Shown piece after piece: positions 18,379-27,399 of a stretch of DNA of 64,000 nt; the first letter of the stretch is position 1; every line of letters starts with the position of its first letter. Made by a program: the position numbers and the translations under genes. The DNA is taken from the NCBI RefSeq assembly GCF_902459685.1, contig NZ_CABPSF010000006.1, positions 307,945 to 371,944 of the forward strand. Reading direction: 5' to 3'. This DNA comes from Pandoraea iniqua. Lineage in GTDB: Bacteria > Pseudomonadota > Gammaproteobacteria > Burkholderiales > Burkholderiaceae. Below the pieces are notes generated by a model. The model did not search any database. It had not been told where the DNA came from and saw nothing but the letters and a program-made list of their open reading frames with translations.

Positions 18379-19398
18379 TTACGCGAGCTTCCCGGTGTAC
18401 TTTTCGAGCATGGCCCAGGCTTCGTCGCCGAACTTCTTGTGCCATTCCGTGTAGAAGCCCGCTGCGCGCAGCTTGTCGCGGAACTGTTCGTTGTTCGGTG
18501 CGTTGAACACGAGACCCTTCTGCTTGAGCTCGACCATCACGCCGTCGTTGAGCTTCTTCACGTCGTCGCGCTGCACCAGTGCGGCGGCGTTCACGTTGGC
18601 GGTGATGATGTCCTGCAAGTCCTTCGGAATCTTGTCCCACTTCTGCTTGTTGGCGAGGAACCAGAAGCCGTCCCACATGTGGTTCGTCATCGACACGTAC
18701 TTCTGCACTTCGTACAGCTTGGCCGTGGTGAGCAGGGCGAGCGGGTTTTCCTGCGCTTCGACGATCTTCGTTTGCAGCGCCGAATAGACTTCAGAGAAGT
18801 TGATCGAGGTGGGCGACGAATCGAACGCGCGGAACATCGAGGTCCACAGCGGACTCGTCGGCACGCGGATCTTCAGGCCCTTGAGATCGGCCGGCGAGTT
18901 GATCGGGCGGTTGCTCGTGGTGATCTGGCGATAACCGTTTTCCCAGATCTTGTCGAACGCGAAGACCGTGGTCTTGGCGATCTGTCCGCGCACGTGGGCA
19001 CCGAGGTCGCCGTCCATGGCGGCCCATACCTGACCGTAGTCCTTGAACGCGAAACCCACACCCGAGATCTGTGCCGACGGCACGAGCGTGCCGAGAATCA
19101 GCGGCGAGAGCGTGAAGAAGTCGATGGCGCCCGAGCGAATCTGGCTCAGCATGTCGCTATCGGTGCCGAGCTGGTTGTTCGGGTAAATCTGGAAGTCCAC
19201 GCGGCCTTTCGACTGTTCCGCGATCTTCTGCGCCATCTCCTTGGCGCGGATGTTCATCGGATGGCTGATCGGCAGGTTGTTGGCGAACTTCAGCGTGATT
19301 TCGGCGGCATGCGCCTGCGTTTGGTACAACCCCGTGGCGGCAGCGGCCGATGAGGCGGCCACGACTTTAATGAAGTGGCGACGATCCATGGTGCTCAT
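18379..19398 (-). CDS. TRAP transporter substrate-binding protein DctP
   Basis: A 339-aa periplasmic binding protein. The N-terminus MSTMDRRHFIKVVAASSAAAA has a twin-arginine motif, so export by Tat is likely. The family core is present: LKFANNLPISHPMNI, GRVDFQIYPNNQLGTDSDML, KGLKIRVP and the arginine-containing ligand region. It starts 59 nt downstream of the predicted transcription start of a sigma-54 promoter and is the first gene of dctP-dctQM-SDR. Confidence 0.94.
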   Translation of the reverse strand: MSTMDRRHFIKVVAASSAAAATGLYQTQAHAAEITLKFANNLPISHPMNIRAKEMAQKIAEQSKGRVDFQIYPNNQLGTDSDMLSQIRSGAIDFFTLSPLILGTLVPSAQISGVGFAFKDYGQVWAAMDGDLGAHVRGQIAKTTVFAFDKIWENGYRQITTSNRPINSPADLKGLKIRVPTSPLWTSMFRAFDSSPTSINFSEVYSALQTKIVEAQENPLALLTTAKLYEVQKYVSMTNHMWDGFWFLANKQKWDKIPKDLQDIITANVNAAALVQRDDVKKLNDGVMVELKQKGLVFNAPNNEQFRDKLRAAGFYTEWHKKFGDEAWAMLEKYTGKLA

Positions 19399-19467
19399 AC
19401 TGCATGTCTCCTTGATTTATAGGTTTGGTGACTGCGTCTGAAGCGGGACGGTACAGGCGTGTTGCCC

Positions 19468-19483
19468 TGCAACCTTCCTGCCA
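19468..19483 (-). promoter_or_regulatory. sigma-54 promoter of dctP-dctQM-SDR
   Basis: Read leftward the sequence is TGGCAGGAAGGTTGCA, matching the sigma-54 consensus TGGCACG-N4-TTGCA, with GG and GC 10 bp apart. The predicted start of transcription is near 19457, giving a 59-nt leader to the dctP ATG. Confidence 0.8.
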
Positions 19484-19716
19484 ACTCGGAACGCGGGCTC
19501 ACAAGTGGCTTGGCTATCTTACGCAAATCGAATGCCAGTTCGACGCCCTGACGGGAAAACCCTTACGTTGTTAAACATCCACGCCATCTCAACACCCTCT
19601 CAACGCCCTCTCAACCTCGTCCCAACGCGCCCGCTAGGCGGCTTTTGTCTGGTGGAACAGGCGGATGGCGCGCTATGACAGGCATGCCGGGGGCGTTGAG
19701 CCGATGACTCACGGGC

Positions 19717-19734
19717 ATGCGACACCTGTCGCAT
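19717..19734. promoter_or_regulatory. upstream activator palindrome, site 1
   Basis: ATGCGACACCTGTCGCAT is a perfect 8-bp dyad with a CC spacer. Fis-type HTH activators of sigma-54 promoters bind palindromes of this size 100-300 bp upstream of promoters. Confidence 0.7.
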
Positions 19735-19747
19735 GGCGCGGCTGCAC

Positions 19748-19767
19748 GTGCGACAACTGTCTCGCAT
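19748..19767. promoter_or_regulatory. upstream activator palindrome, site 2 (imperfect)
   Basis: GTGCGACAACTGTCTCGCAT carries the same half-sites with one extra base in the right arm. Its centre is about 32 bp, or three helical turns, from site 1. Confidence 0.55.
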
Positions 19768-19781
19768 GAATGTCGCCGCCG

Positions 19782-19799
19782 GTGAGACACCTGTCGCAG
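19782..19799. promoter_or_regulatory. upstream activator palindrome, site 3
   Basis: GTGAGACACCTGTCGCAG matches site 1 at all but three positions, with the same CC spacer. Its centre is 65 bp from site 1. Confidence 0.65.
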
Positions 19800-20034
19800 T
19801 TGGGCCGCCGGCTGTCTCCCGGGGCGAGCCATGTTGCGCCACAGCAAATTCGTTTCATGCGCCACGCTTTCGAATTCACTTGATGCACTTAGGAGTCCCG
19901 CTTTACGCTTACGTCAATTGCGCGCACGCCATAAGCGTGTGACCGGACGGCGGGGCGAATCTTCTGTGAATCCCCCCACCGTCTTGCCGCGCAATCGGCG
20001 TTCGATGCCGTGGCGATCGTGAACCGCGCGAATC

Positions 20035-20050
20035 TGGCATCGAAATTGCT
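20035..20050 (+). promoter_or_regulatory. sigma-54 promoter of thiolase operon
   Basis: TGGCATCGAAATTGCT has GG and GC 10 bp apart and fits TGGCAC-N5-TTGCW. The predicted start near 20061 leaves a 30-nt leader to the ATG at 20091. It lies inside the upstream extension of the thiolase reading frame and so argues for the later start. Confidence 0.75.
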
Positions 20051-20090
20051 CACCGGAGTCTGGATCACCCCAATTTTCCGGAGAAACTTC

Positions 20091-21257
20091 ATGGTTGCTG
20101 CATGCCTTACCGGCTGGGCCCACTCCCAGTTCGGCAAACTCGATAACGTCGACGCCGAAGTTCTGCTGGCCCAAGTCGCGCAAGCCGCGCTCGATGATGC
20201 GGGCCTCGCGCCCGAGCAGATCGATTCGATTCATGTCGGCACTTTCAATGGCGGTTTCCTGTATCAGGATTTCCCGTCGTCGCTCGTCTTCAACAACATT
20301 CCCGGCCTGCGCTTCAAACCCGCGACGCGTTACGAAAACGCTTGCGCGACGGGTTCGGCTGCCGTGCACGGCGGGCTGCAATCGATCGAAGCCGGCAAAG
20401 CCACGCACGTGCTCGTGATCGGTTTCGAGAAGATGACCGAGCTCGCCACGCCGCAGGTCGGCGAAGTGCTGCTCAAGTGTTCGTATGCGCGTGAAGAAGC
20501 CGGTATTCCGGGCGGTTTCGCCGGGGTGTTCGGCACCATTGCGCAGCAGTACTTCGATCGCTACGGCGACCAGTCCGACGCGCTCGCGCGTATCGCGGCG
20601 AAGAACCACCGCAACGGTACGGACAATCCGTACGCCCACATGCGTCGCGACTTCGGCTACGACTTCTGCCGCAACGTCTCCGATAAAAACCCGTTTGTCG
20701 CTGGCCCGCTCAAGCGCACCGACTGCTCGATGGTCTCCGACGGTGCTGCCGCGCTGGTGATCTCGAAGGCCGACGTTGCCCGCACCATGCCGAAGGCCGT
20801 GGGCTTTCGCGCCGCCGTGCAGGTCAACGACTACCTGCCGCTGTCGCGCCGCGACGCGCTCGCGTTCGAAGGCGGCCAGCACGCATGGCGTCAGGCGCTC
20901 GGCGTGGCCGGCGTGTCGCTCAAGGACCTGTCGTTGGTGGAGACGCATGACTGCTTCACCATCGCCGAACTGATCGAATACGAAGCCATGGGTCTGGCCA
21001 AGCCGGGACAGGGCGCCAACGTCGTCGCGGAAGGGTTGACGGAAAAAGACGGCCTGCTGCCGGTCAACCCGTCGGGCGGCCTGAAGTCGAAGGGGCATCC
21101 GGTCGGCGCCACGGGCGTCTCGATGCACGTGATGGCGGCGATGCAGCTCACCGGCACGGCGGGCGGGATGCAGATTCCCAATGCCAAACTCGCGGGCGTG
21201 TTCAACATGGGCGGCGCAGCGGTGGCCAACTACGTGAGCATTCTCGAAGCGCGCTGA
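20091..21257 (+). CDS. SCP-x-type thiolase / acetyl-CoA acetyltransferase
   Basis: A 388-aa thiolase-fold enzyme that would cleave a 3-ketoacyl-CoA. The nucleophilic cysteine is in YENACATGSAAVHGG (about residues 83-97); HDCFT and GGLKSKGHPVGATG carry the two active-site histidines. The final cysteine of classical thiolases (CxGGG) is replaced by FNMGGAA, typical of SCP-x/lipid-transfer thiolases. The start at 20091 follows a GGAGA site and the sigma-54 promoter. First gene of an operon with an acyl-CoA synthetase and two PPC proteins. Confidence 0.92.
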   Translation: MVAACLTGWAHSQFGKLDNVDAEVLLAQVAQAALDDAGLAPEQIDSIHVGTFNGGFLYQDFPSSLVFNNIPGLRFKPATRYENACATGSAAVHGGLQSIEAGKATHVLVIGFEKMTELATPQVGEVLLKCSYAREEAGIPGGFAGVFGTIAQQYFDRYGDQSDALARIAAKNHRNGTDNPYAHMRRDFGYDFCRNVSDKNPFVAGPLKRTDCSMVSDGAAALVISKADVARTMPKAVGFRAAVQVNDYLPLSRRDALAFEGGQHAWRQALGVAGVSLKDLSLVETHDCFTIAELIEYEAMGLAKPGQGANVVAEGLTEKDGLLPVNPSGGLKSKGHPVGATGVSMHVMAAMQLTGTAGGMQIPNAKLAGVFNMGGAAVANYVSILEAR

Positions 21258-21352
21258 TCGGCACGCGGCCCGGGGCCTGTTATTGGACGCCTATGCACAC
21301 CGATGCAGGCCGGGCAAAGAAGACTAAGAGGAAAGCAGAGGAGACGAGCAAG

Positions 21353-22930
21353 ATGCTCAAGAAGGTCATGAATCTCGGCCGCCTGTTGGCCGACGTTGCC
21401 CGGCGCCATCCGAACGAGGCGGGGTTGATCATCGGCGACAAGGTGACGACTTGGGGCGAGATCGATGCGCGCGTGAATGCCGCCGTCGATGCGCTGCGCA
21501 AGCTCGGTGTGGGTAAGGGCGACAAGCTGCTCGTGCATTCACGCAACAACCTGCCGATCTTCGAGAGCGCGTGGATCGCGTTCAAGCTTGGCGCGATCTG
21601 GGTGCCCACGAACTTCCGTATTACCGCACCCGAAGCCGCCTATCTGGGGCAGTCGAGCGGGGCGTGCGTGATGATCTACGACGCGGGCTTCGAAGGCCAT
21701 GTCGACGCGGTGAAAGCCGCTTCGCCCGCGCTGCGCCACGTGATCGCATTGGGCACGCCGCGCGCCGGCGAGCTGCACTACGAGACGCTGGTCGCCGAGC
21801 ATATGGGCGCCCCCGAGTTCGAAGAAGAAGTCGAGTACGAAGACCCGCTGTGGTTCTTCTACACGTCGGGCACGACCGGGCATCCGAAAGCGGGCGTGCT
21901 TTCGCACGGACAGATGGCATTCGTCGTCACCAACCATTTGGCGGACCTGATGCCCGGCATCACGTATCGCAGCCGCTCGATGGTGGTTGCACCGCTTTCG
22001 CACGGTGCAGGCATTCACGCCATCGTCAACACGGCGCGCGGTGCGGCCAGCGTGCTGCTGCCGGGCGAGAAGATGGACGCGGCGCAGGTCTGGCAGGCGG
22101 TCGAGCGCCACCGCATCGACAACATGTTCACCGTACCGACCATCGTGAAGATGCTGGTCGAAGACCCGTCCGTGGATGAGTACGATCACAGCTCGTTGCG
22201 CTTCGTGATCTACGCGGGGGCGCCGATGTATCGCGCCGATCAGAAATACGCGCTGCAAAAGCTGGGCCGCGTACTCGTGCAGTACTACGGTCTGGGCGAA
22301 GTGACGGGCAACATCACCGTGCTGCCGCCGTGGTTGCATGGCGATGACGACGACGCACCCGATGCGCGCGTGGGCACGTGCGGTTTGCCGCGCACCGGCA
22401 TGGAGGTGGCGATTCTCGACGAGCACGGCATGCGTCAGCCGCCGTTCGGTTCCGGCGAGATTTGCGTGCGCGGCCCGGCTGTGTTCATGGGGTATCACAA
22501 CAACCCCGATGCCAACGCCAAGGCGTTCAAGAACGACTGGTTCCACACTGGCGATCTTGGTCATGTCGATGAACAAGGGTTCTTGTACATCACGGGACGT
22601 GCGTCGGATATGTACATCTCGGGCGGCTCAAACGTGTATCCGCGCGAGATCGAAGAAGCGTTGCTCACGCACCCGGCGGTATCTGAGTGCGCAGTGCTCG
22701 GTGTGCCCGACCCCAAGTGGGGTGAGAGCGGGCTGGCGGTCGTGGTGGCCCGTGAGGGGATGGCCGCGCAAGCCGACGAGTTGCTGGGACATCTCGAAGC
22801 GCGTATTGCCCGCTACAAGTGGCCGCGCCGCTTCGTGTTCTGGAATGCCATGCCCAAGTCGGGCTACGGCAAGATCGTGAAGAAGCAAATCAAGACGATG
22901 CTCGAAGAGCAAGGAGACTATCGACTATGA
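21353..22930 (+). CDS. AMP-forming acyl-CoA synthetase
   Basis: A 525-aa ANL-superfamily ligase that activates a carboxylic acid with ATP and CoA. The P-loop is YTSGTTGHPKAGVLSHG (about residues 169-185), the A5 region is VQYYGLGEVTGN, and the core motifs WFHTGDLGHVDEQGFLYITGR and the C-terminal catalytic lysine in KSGYGKIVKKQ are present. AGAGGAG lies before the ATG at 21353. Substrate is unknown; pairing with a thiolase suggests an acid degraded by beta-oxidation-like steps. Confidence 0.94.
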   Translation: MLKKVMNLGRLLADVARRHPNEAGLIIGDKVTTWGEIDARVNAAVDALRKLGVGKGDKLLVHSRNNLPIFESAWIAFKLGAIWVPTNFRITAPEAAYLGQSSGACVMIYDAGFEGHVDAVKAASPALRHVIALGTPRAGELHYETLVAEHMGAPEFEEEVEYEDPLWFFYTSGTTGHPKAGVLSHGQMAFVVTNHLADLMPGITYRSRSMVVAPLSHGAGIHAIVNTARGAASVLLPGEKMDAAQVWQAVERHRIDNMFTVPTIVKMLVEDPSVDEYDHSSLRFVIYAGAPMYRADQKYALQKLGRVLVQYYGLGEVTGNITVLPPWLHGDDDDAPDARVGTCGLPRTGMEVAILDEHGMRQPPFGSGEICVRGPAVFMGYHNNPDANAKAFKNDWFHTGDLGHVDEQGFLYITGRASDMYISGGSNVYPREIEEALLTHPAVSECAVLGVPDPKWGESGLAVVVAREGMAAQADELLGHLEARIARYKWPRRFVFWNAMPKSGYGKIVKKQIKTMLEEQGDYRL

Positions 22931-23463
22931 AACCTGCGCTTTCACGGATCTATCGGCATGCAGGCGCCCCCACGTTACCCCGTGTGGAAGACTGCGTGTT
23001 GAGCGGGCAGCACGAACTGCGCGTGACGATCCGGTCTGGTGCGAATCTTGGCGAGTCGTTGCGCGCGGCGTTATCCCGCTATGCGTACGGCGGCGGCGTC
23101 GGCCGTTTTTGCGCGGGGACCGCGCGAGGTCTGCGGTATCACATGATTGAGAACACCGCAGATACAGAGCGCCCCTTCGGGTATGGGGCGCCGGTCGACG
23201 AAACCCGGGAAGTGGACCTGATCGGCGGTGCCATCACCGTAGGCCGGACGGCCGACGGTGCGACATTGCTGCATTGCCATGCGGGGTTTTCCGACCCCAC
23301 GGGCAACTTGCACGGTGGCCATCTGATTCTCGATCACACGTGGGCCGGCGACGAGCCCGTGGTGATCCGCTTGTGCTTGTTCGAGCACGGCGGGTATGTG
23401 ACCGCAGACGATGAGGAAACGCGCTTTCACTTGCTCCATCCCGTTGCCGGAGACCTCTCATGA
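22927..23463 (+). CDS. PPC/DUF296-domain protein, first of a tandem pair
   Basis: A 178-aa protein whose C-terminal half has the PPC (DUF296) fold signature: LLHCHAGFSDPTGNLHGGHLI (about residues 116-136) and RLCLFEHGGY. The histidine-rich GGHL site is the conserved part of bacterial PPC proteins. The start overlaps the ligase stop as ATGA (22927-22930), showing translational coupling. Bacterial PPC proteins with no AT-hook have no settled function; here one may act on a CoA intermediate, but this is a guess from context. Confidence 0.75.
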   Translation: MKPALSRIYRHAGAPTLPRVEDCVLSGQHELRVTIRSGANLGESLRAALSRYAYGGGVGRFCAGTARGLRYHMIENTADTERPFGYGAPVDETREVDLIGGAITVGRTADGATLLHCHAGFSDPTGNLHGGHLILDHTWAGDEPVVIRLCLFEHGGYVTADDEETRFHLLHPVAGDLS

Positions 23464-23876
23464 GCGCAGCGCTCGATGTTCCCGTCGCCATTGAAAATGG
23501 CACGCTGGGCCGCTTGGTGGTGGCCCGTCTCAAACCGAATCAGGACCTGACCGAAAGCATCGAGGCGCTCTGCGCCGAGCATGCGATCTCGCGCGCCATC
23601 GTGCGCGGGGCGGTCGGCAGTCTGATCGATGCACGCCTCGCGTTTCGCGCGGGAGAGGGCTGGCGCGAGCAACTCGTGCAGGGCCCGGGCGTGGAAATCC
23701 TCAACGTGTTCGGCGAAGTCGATGTGCGCACAGACCCCGCCAAGTCGCTGCCGATGCTGCACGGCATGGTCGCGGACACCGAGGGGCGCATGTTCGCCGG
23801 GCGCTTCGTGCGCGGCGGCAACCTGTCGTTCATTACCATCGAAGTGACCTTGCAAGAGTGGTTGCCGGCGTCTTGA
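23460..23876 (+). CDS. PPC/DUF296-domain protein, second of a tandem pair
   Basis: A 138-aa PPC-domain protein with AISRAIVRGAVGSL, the central LHGMVADTEGRMFAGRFVRGGN and the C-terminal strand SFITIEVTLQEW. It overlaps the previous gene by ATGA and is a diverged paralogue of it. The GGHL of the first copy is here AGRF, so the putative metal or ligand site differs. Last gene of the thiolase operon; a terminator follows at 23918. Confidence 0.75.
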   Translation: MSAALDVPVAIENGTLGRLVVARLKPNQDLTESIEALCAEHAISRAIVRGAVGSLIDARLAFRAGEGWREQLVQGPGVEILNVFGEVDVRTDPAKSLPMLHGMVADTEGRMFAGRFVRGGNLSFITIEVTLQEWLPAS

Positions 23877-23917
23877 CGGTGGGCGTGAGTCGGGATGTCG
23901 TGGTGGTTGCGACGGAG

Positions 23918-23943
23918 AGGGGAGTCTGCGGACTCCCCTTTTT
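23918..23943 (+). terminator. terminator of thiolase operon
   Basis: AGGGGAGTC and GACTCCCCT form a 9-bp stem with a TGCG loop, followed by TTTT. The T tract reaches the stop codon of the convergent hydrolase gene. Confidence 0.9.
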
Positions 23944-24704
23944 CATGCGCCGACGCTATGCAGGAACGACTCGATGGCGGCAACCAGCGCCAGCGGCGTT
24001 TCGTTCATCGGGTAATGACCGGCGTTTGGCAACACGTTGAGTGTGGCGAGGGGGTAGCGTCGCAGGTACGTCGCGCTCGCGAGTGTGGCGTCGAAAGTCG
24101 GGTCATGCTCGCCGACGAGCACTTTCATCGGGTGTACGCCGGTGATTTCTTGGCTGAAGTCCGTGTCGGCCCAAGTGCGGAAGTAAGCCGCAAACGCTTC
24201 GGGCGATGAGGTGGACAGCGAGTAGGCCGCCTTCCAGTCGATCCAGCGCGACGGCAGCCGGTTGCCGGTGCTGCGGTCAATGATCGTCTTGCGCAGTGCG
24301 ATGTCATGCGCGGCATTTTCAAACAGCGCACGGCGCGTTGCATCGAACGGCACGCCGCCGCACGGCACCGGGGCGACGGGGATTAACGCTCGCACACGCT
24401 CGGGGGCGCGGGCGGCGATCTTCTCGATGGCCATCGCGCCCATCGAGTGGCCGACGAGGCTGAAGGTCGCGAAGCCGAGTGCGTCGGCGAGCGCGAGGGT
24501 GTCGTCGGCAATCTCGTCCATCGTGAAAGCGCCGGCGATTTCACGCATGCCGCCATAGCCGCGATAGTCCATGAAGACGTAGCTGAAGTCGTCCTGCGAG
24601 AGCCACGCCTCGATGGGCTCAAACGCGTGCGCATCGCCGAACCAGCCGTGCAGGACAAAGACAGCGTGAGGGCCATTCCCTACGCGATGGAACGTATTGG
24701 GCAT
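23943..24704 (-). CDS. alpha/beta hydrolase
   Basis: A 253-aa alpha/beta-hydrolase. The oxyanion HGWFGD (about residues 17-22), nucleophile elbow VGHSMGAMA (about 87-95), acid residue near VGEHDPTFD and the catalytic histidine in NAGHYPMNETP are all present. The substrate is unknown. The start at 24704 has a CTGGAG ribosome site; the frame continues 18 codons upstream without one. Confidence 0.9.
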   Translation of the reverse strand: MPNTFHRVGNGPHAVFVLHGWFGDAHAFEPIEAWLSQDDFSYVFMDYRGYGGMREIAGAFTMDEIADDTLALADALGFATFSLVGHSMGAMAIEKIAARAPERVRALIPVAPVPCGGVPFDATRRALFENAAHDIALRKTIIDRSTGNRLPSRWIDWKAAYSLSTSSPEAFAAYFRTWADTDFSQEITGVHPMKVLVGEHDPTFDATLASATYLRRYPLATLNVLPNAGHYPMNETPLALVAAIESFLHSVGA

Positions 24705-24819
24705 ATCGACTCCAGAGGTTGATCGTGGCGACGTGCGATGCACTGCCGAGACAGGCATCGTAGTGGCCTGCGGGATTGCCCGCCATCAACAGTGGGTCAA
24801 TCGCTGTAGAATCCGGGCC

Positions 24820-25599
24820 ATGCGAAATACACTGCTCGATCCCTACGAAACCTTGCCGCGCAACGTGGTCGTGACCACCAACGGCTATGCGGCGGGATCG
24901 ACGTTTCCCGAGCATGCGCACGGGCGAGGGCAGTTCGCGTTCGCCTCGCGCGGCATGATTACGGTCGCTACGCCGCAGGGGCGCTGGTTCGTGCCGCCGC
25001 AGCGCGCCTGCTGGGTACCGGCGGGTGTGCAGCACGAGATGACCATGAGCGGCCCGGTGACGATGCTCAACACCTTCGTGGCGAGCGATGCTGCCGAGGC
25101 GGCGGGATTGCCCGGGCATTGTTGCGTTTTCGGGGTGTCGGCGTTGCTGCGGCAGTTGATGGATGAAGCGGTGGATCTGCCCGCCCTGTATGACATCAAC
25201 GGGAGAGATGGCAAGCTCATGGACTTCCTCGTCTCGGAGATTGCCGCGATGCCGCGCCTGTCGCTGCATGCACCGATGCCGAGCGATTCGCGGCTGGTGG
25301 ATGTGTGCCGGCAGGTCTTTGCGGCACCGTCGATTGCGACCGATCTGGATGCCGTGGCGGATGCCGCATCGATGAGTCGTCGCACCTTCACGCGCCGGTT
25401 TCGTGAAGAGACCGGTGTGAGCTTTGCCGAATGGCGGCAGCAAGTGTGCTTGCTGGCAGCGATCGCACGCCTGAGTGAGGGGCAGTCCGTGACGCGTGTG
25501 GCGCTGGATCTGGGCTATGGCAGCCCGAGTGCATTCACGTCGGCGTTTCGTCGTGTACTCGGTGACGTGCCGAGCCGGTATCTGGAAGCGCGTGCTTAA
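24820..25599 (+). CDS. AraC-family regulator with cupin N-domain
   Basis: A 259-aa regulator. The N-terminal half is an AraC-type cupin (FPEHAHGRGQFAFASRG, WFVPPQRACWVPAGVQHEM). The C-terminal half has the two HTH motifs (DAASMSRRTFTRRFREETG and RVALDLGYGSPSAFTSAFRRVLG). A TAGAAT box ends only 8 bp before the ATG at 24820, so the transcript may have almost no leader. It is divergent from the hydrolase, a likely target. Confidence 0.92.
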   Translation: MRNTLLDPYETLPRNVVVTTNGYAAGSTFPEHAHGRGQFAFASRGMITVATPQGRWFVPPQRACWVPAGVQHEMTMSGPVTMLNTFVASDAAEAAGLPGHCCVFGVSALLRQLMDEAVDLPALYDINGRDGKLMDFLVSEIAAMPRLSLHAPMPSDSRLVDVCRQVFAAPSIATDLDAVADAASMSRRTFTRRFREETGVSFAEWRQQVCLLAAIARLSEGQSVTRVALDLGYGSPSAFTSAFRRVLGDVPSRYLEARA

Positions 25600-25622
25600 C
25601 TTGCAGCGGCCTTGAAAAGCAA

Positions 25623-25654
25623 ACCGGGGCGTCCGTCTGAACGGAGGCCCCGGT
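25623..25654. terminator. hairpin between convergent AraC and aminotransferase genes
   Basis: ACCGGGGC pairs with GCCCCGGT and, after one mismatch, TCCGT with ACGGA around a CTGA loop. The U tract is poor on both sides, so it may act with Rho or as an mRNA end stabiliser. Confidence 0.6.
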
Positions 25655-25693
25655 GTGTGTCAACGTCAAGCAATGATGCTGCGTCGTGATGAC

Positions 25694-26911
25694 TTACGCG
25701 ACGGTCGGCGTGACGAGCCCGTCTTCGCGGAACATGTGCTTGATGCCGCGCACCGCCTGACGAATACGCGATTCGTTTTCGATCAGTGCGAAGCGAACAT
25801 ACTCATCGCCGTACTCACCGAAGCCGATACCGGGGGAGACCGACACCTTCGCCTGCGCGAGCAGCTTCTTCGCGAATTCCAGCGAGCCGAGCGCGCGATA
25901 CGGCTCGGGAATGCGTGCCCAGATATACATCGATGCCTTGGGCAGATCGACCGCCCAGCCCGCTTCGATCAGACCCTTGTAGAGCACGTCGCGGCGGCGT
26001 TGGTATTGCTCACGAATCTCTTCCACACATGTCTGATCGCCTTCGAGCGCAGCGATGGCGGCCACTTGAACCGGTGTGAACGTGCCGTAGTCGTGATAGC
26101 TCTTGATGCGCGCGAGGGCGGCGACCAGTTCCGGGTTGCCGACCATGAAGCCGATACGCCAGCCGGCCATGTTGTAGCTCTTCGACAGCGTGAAGAACTC
26201 CACTGCGACGTCTTTCGCGCCCGGTACCTGCATGATCGAGGGCGCTTTGTAGCCGTCATAGACGATGTCGGCGTAGGCCAGATCGTGCACCACGAGAATG
26301 TCGTGCTTGCGGGCGAGATCGATCACGCGCTCGAAAAATTCGAGTTCGACGCACTGCGCGGTCGGGTTCGACGGGAAGCCGAGAATCACCATCTTGGGCT
26401 TCGGATGGCTTTCGCGAATGCCGCGTTCGAGTTCGGTGAAGAAGTCGATGCCGGGCGTCATGGGCACGGAGCGGATGTTCGCCCCGGCGATGACCGCGCC
26501 GTAGATGTGAATCGGGTACGACGGGTTGGGCACTAGCACCGTATCGCCTTGGTCCAGCGTGGCGAGCATCAGGTGAGCGAGGCCTTCCTTCGAGCCGATG
26601 GTGACGATGGCTTCGCGCTCGGGATCGAGTTCGACGTCGTAGCGATCTTTGTACCAGCGGGTGATGGCGCGACGCAGACGCGGGATGCCACGCGAAGTCG
26701 AGTAGCCGTGCGTGTCGGGGCGTTGCGAGACTTCGACGAGTTTGCTGACGATGTGCGGCGGCGTGGCCCCGTCGGGGTTGCCCATCGACAGGTCGATGAT
26801 GTCTTCGCCACGACGACGCGCCGCCATCTTGAGTTCGGCGGTGATGTTGAAGACGTACGGGGGAAGGCGATTGATGCGCGCAAAGCTGCGCGAGCTCTGG
26901 GAGCCTGACAT
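25694..26911 (-). CDS. alaC: AlaC-type PLP-dependent aminotransferase
   Basis: A 405-aa class I aminotransferase closest in pattern to AlaC, which makes alanine from pyruvate and glutamate. It starts [21 protein letters not shown], has [38 protein letters not shown], and the PLP lysine in [19 protein letters not shown] (about residue 245). The start at 26911 has an AGGA site; the frame stays open 35 codons upstream. E. coli AlaC is about the same length. Confidence 0.9.
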   Translation of the reverse strand: MSGSQSSRSFARINRLPPYVFNITAELKMAARRRGEDIIDLSMGNPDGATPPHIVSKLVEVSQRPDTHGYSTSRGIPRLRRAITRWYKDRYDVELDPEREAIVTIGSKEGLAHLMLATLDQGDTVLVPNPSYPIHIYGAVIAGANIRSVPMTPGIDFFTELERGIRESHPKPKMVILGFPSNPTAQCVELEFFERVIDLARKHDILVVHDLAYADIVYDGYKAPSIMQVPGAKDVAVEFFTLSKSYNMAGWRIGFMVGNPELVAALARIKSYHDYGTFTPVQVAAIAALEGDQTCVEEIREQYQRRRDVLYKGLIEAGWAVDLPKASMYIWARIPEPYRALGSLEFAKKLLAQAKVSVSPGIGFGEYGDEYVRFALIENESRIRQAVRGIKHMFREDGLVTPTVA

Positions 26912-27069
26912 GTTGATCCTGGAACGTAAGCGCCCGGAACCGTCCGAGCGACGCCGGTGTGCTGGCCACACCGTGACGGCGACTTTAGCAAGGCGGCGTG
27001 AGATTGTGCAAGACAATTTTGCGGGGGCCGTCGGTTATGATGGGCGGCCTTGAAAACCGGAGGTTAGCG

Positions 27070-27399
27070 ATGGCGTATCTGTACTTGCTGGTGGCGATTG
27101 TGGCGGAGGTGATTGCCACGTCGGCGCTCAAGGCGTCGGACGGCTTCTCGCGCGTGGGGCCGGTGGTGCTGGTGGTGGCGGGGTATGGCGTGGCGTTCTA
27201 CATGCTGTCGCTCACGCTGCGCACCATTCCCGTGGGCATCGCCTATGCGATGTGGTCGGGGCTGGGTATCGTGCTGATCTCGATCGTGTCGCGCGTGTTG
27301 TTCGGGCAGAAGCTCGATGCCGCTGCGATGCTCGGCATGGCGCTGATCATTGCCGGCGTGCTGGTGATGAATCTCTGGTCGAAATCGTCGGCGCACTAA
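27070..27399 (+). CDS. SMR-family multidrug efflux protein
   Basis: A 109-aa four-helix membrane protein of the small multidrug resistance family (EmrE/QacE type). The essential glutamate is in the first helix (LLVAIVAEVIATSALKAS), and the signature YGVAFYMLSLTLRTIPVGIAYAMWSGLG follows. These dimers export cations by proton antiport. Its stop codon overlaps that of the convergent rocD gene (27396-27399). Confidence 0.94.
   Translation: MAYLYLLVAIVAEVIATSALKASDGFSRVGPVVLVVAGYGVAFYMLSLTLRTIPVGIAYAMWSGLGIVLISIVSRVLFGQKLDAAAMLGMALIIAGVLVMNLWSKSSAH

Larger units (their letters stand above)
19399..20090. other. divergent control region of TRAP and thiolase operons
   Basis: This 690-bp gap separates two divergent operons. 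It holds a -24/-12 sigma-54 promoter for each operon (19468-19483 leftward and 20035-20050 rightward) and a cluster of TGCGACA/TGTCGCA palindromes at 19717-19799 between them. Confidence 0.8.

Noticed and set aside
20010..20090. Earlier start of the thiolase gene
   Set aside because: The extension covers the sigma-54 promoter and has no ribosome site; the ATG at 20091 gives the normal N-terminus.
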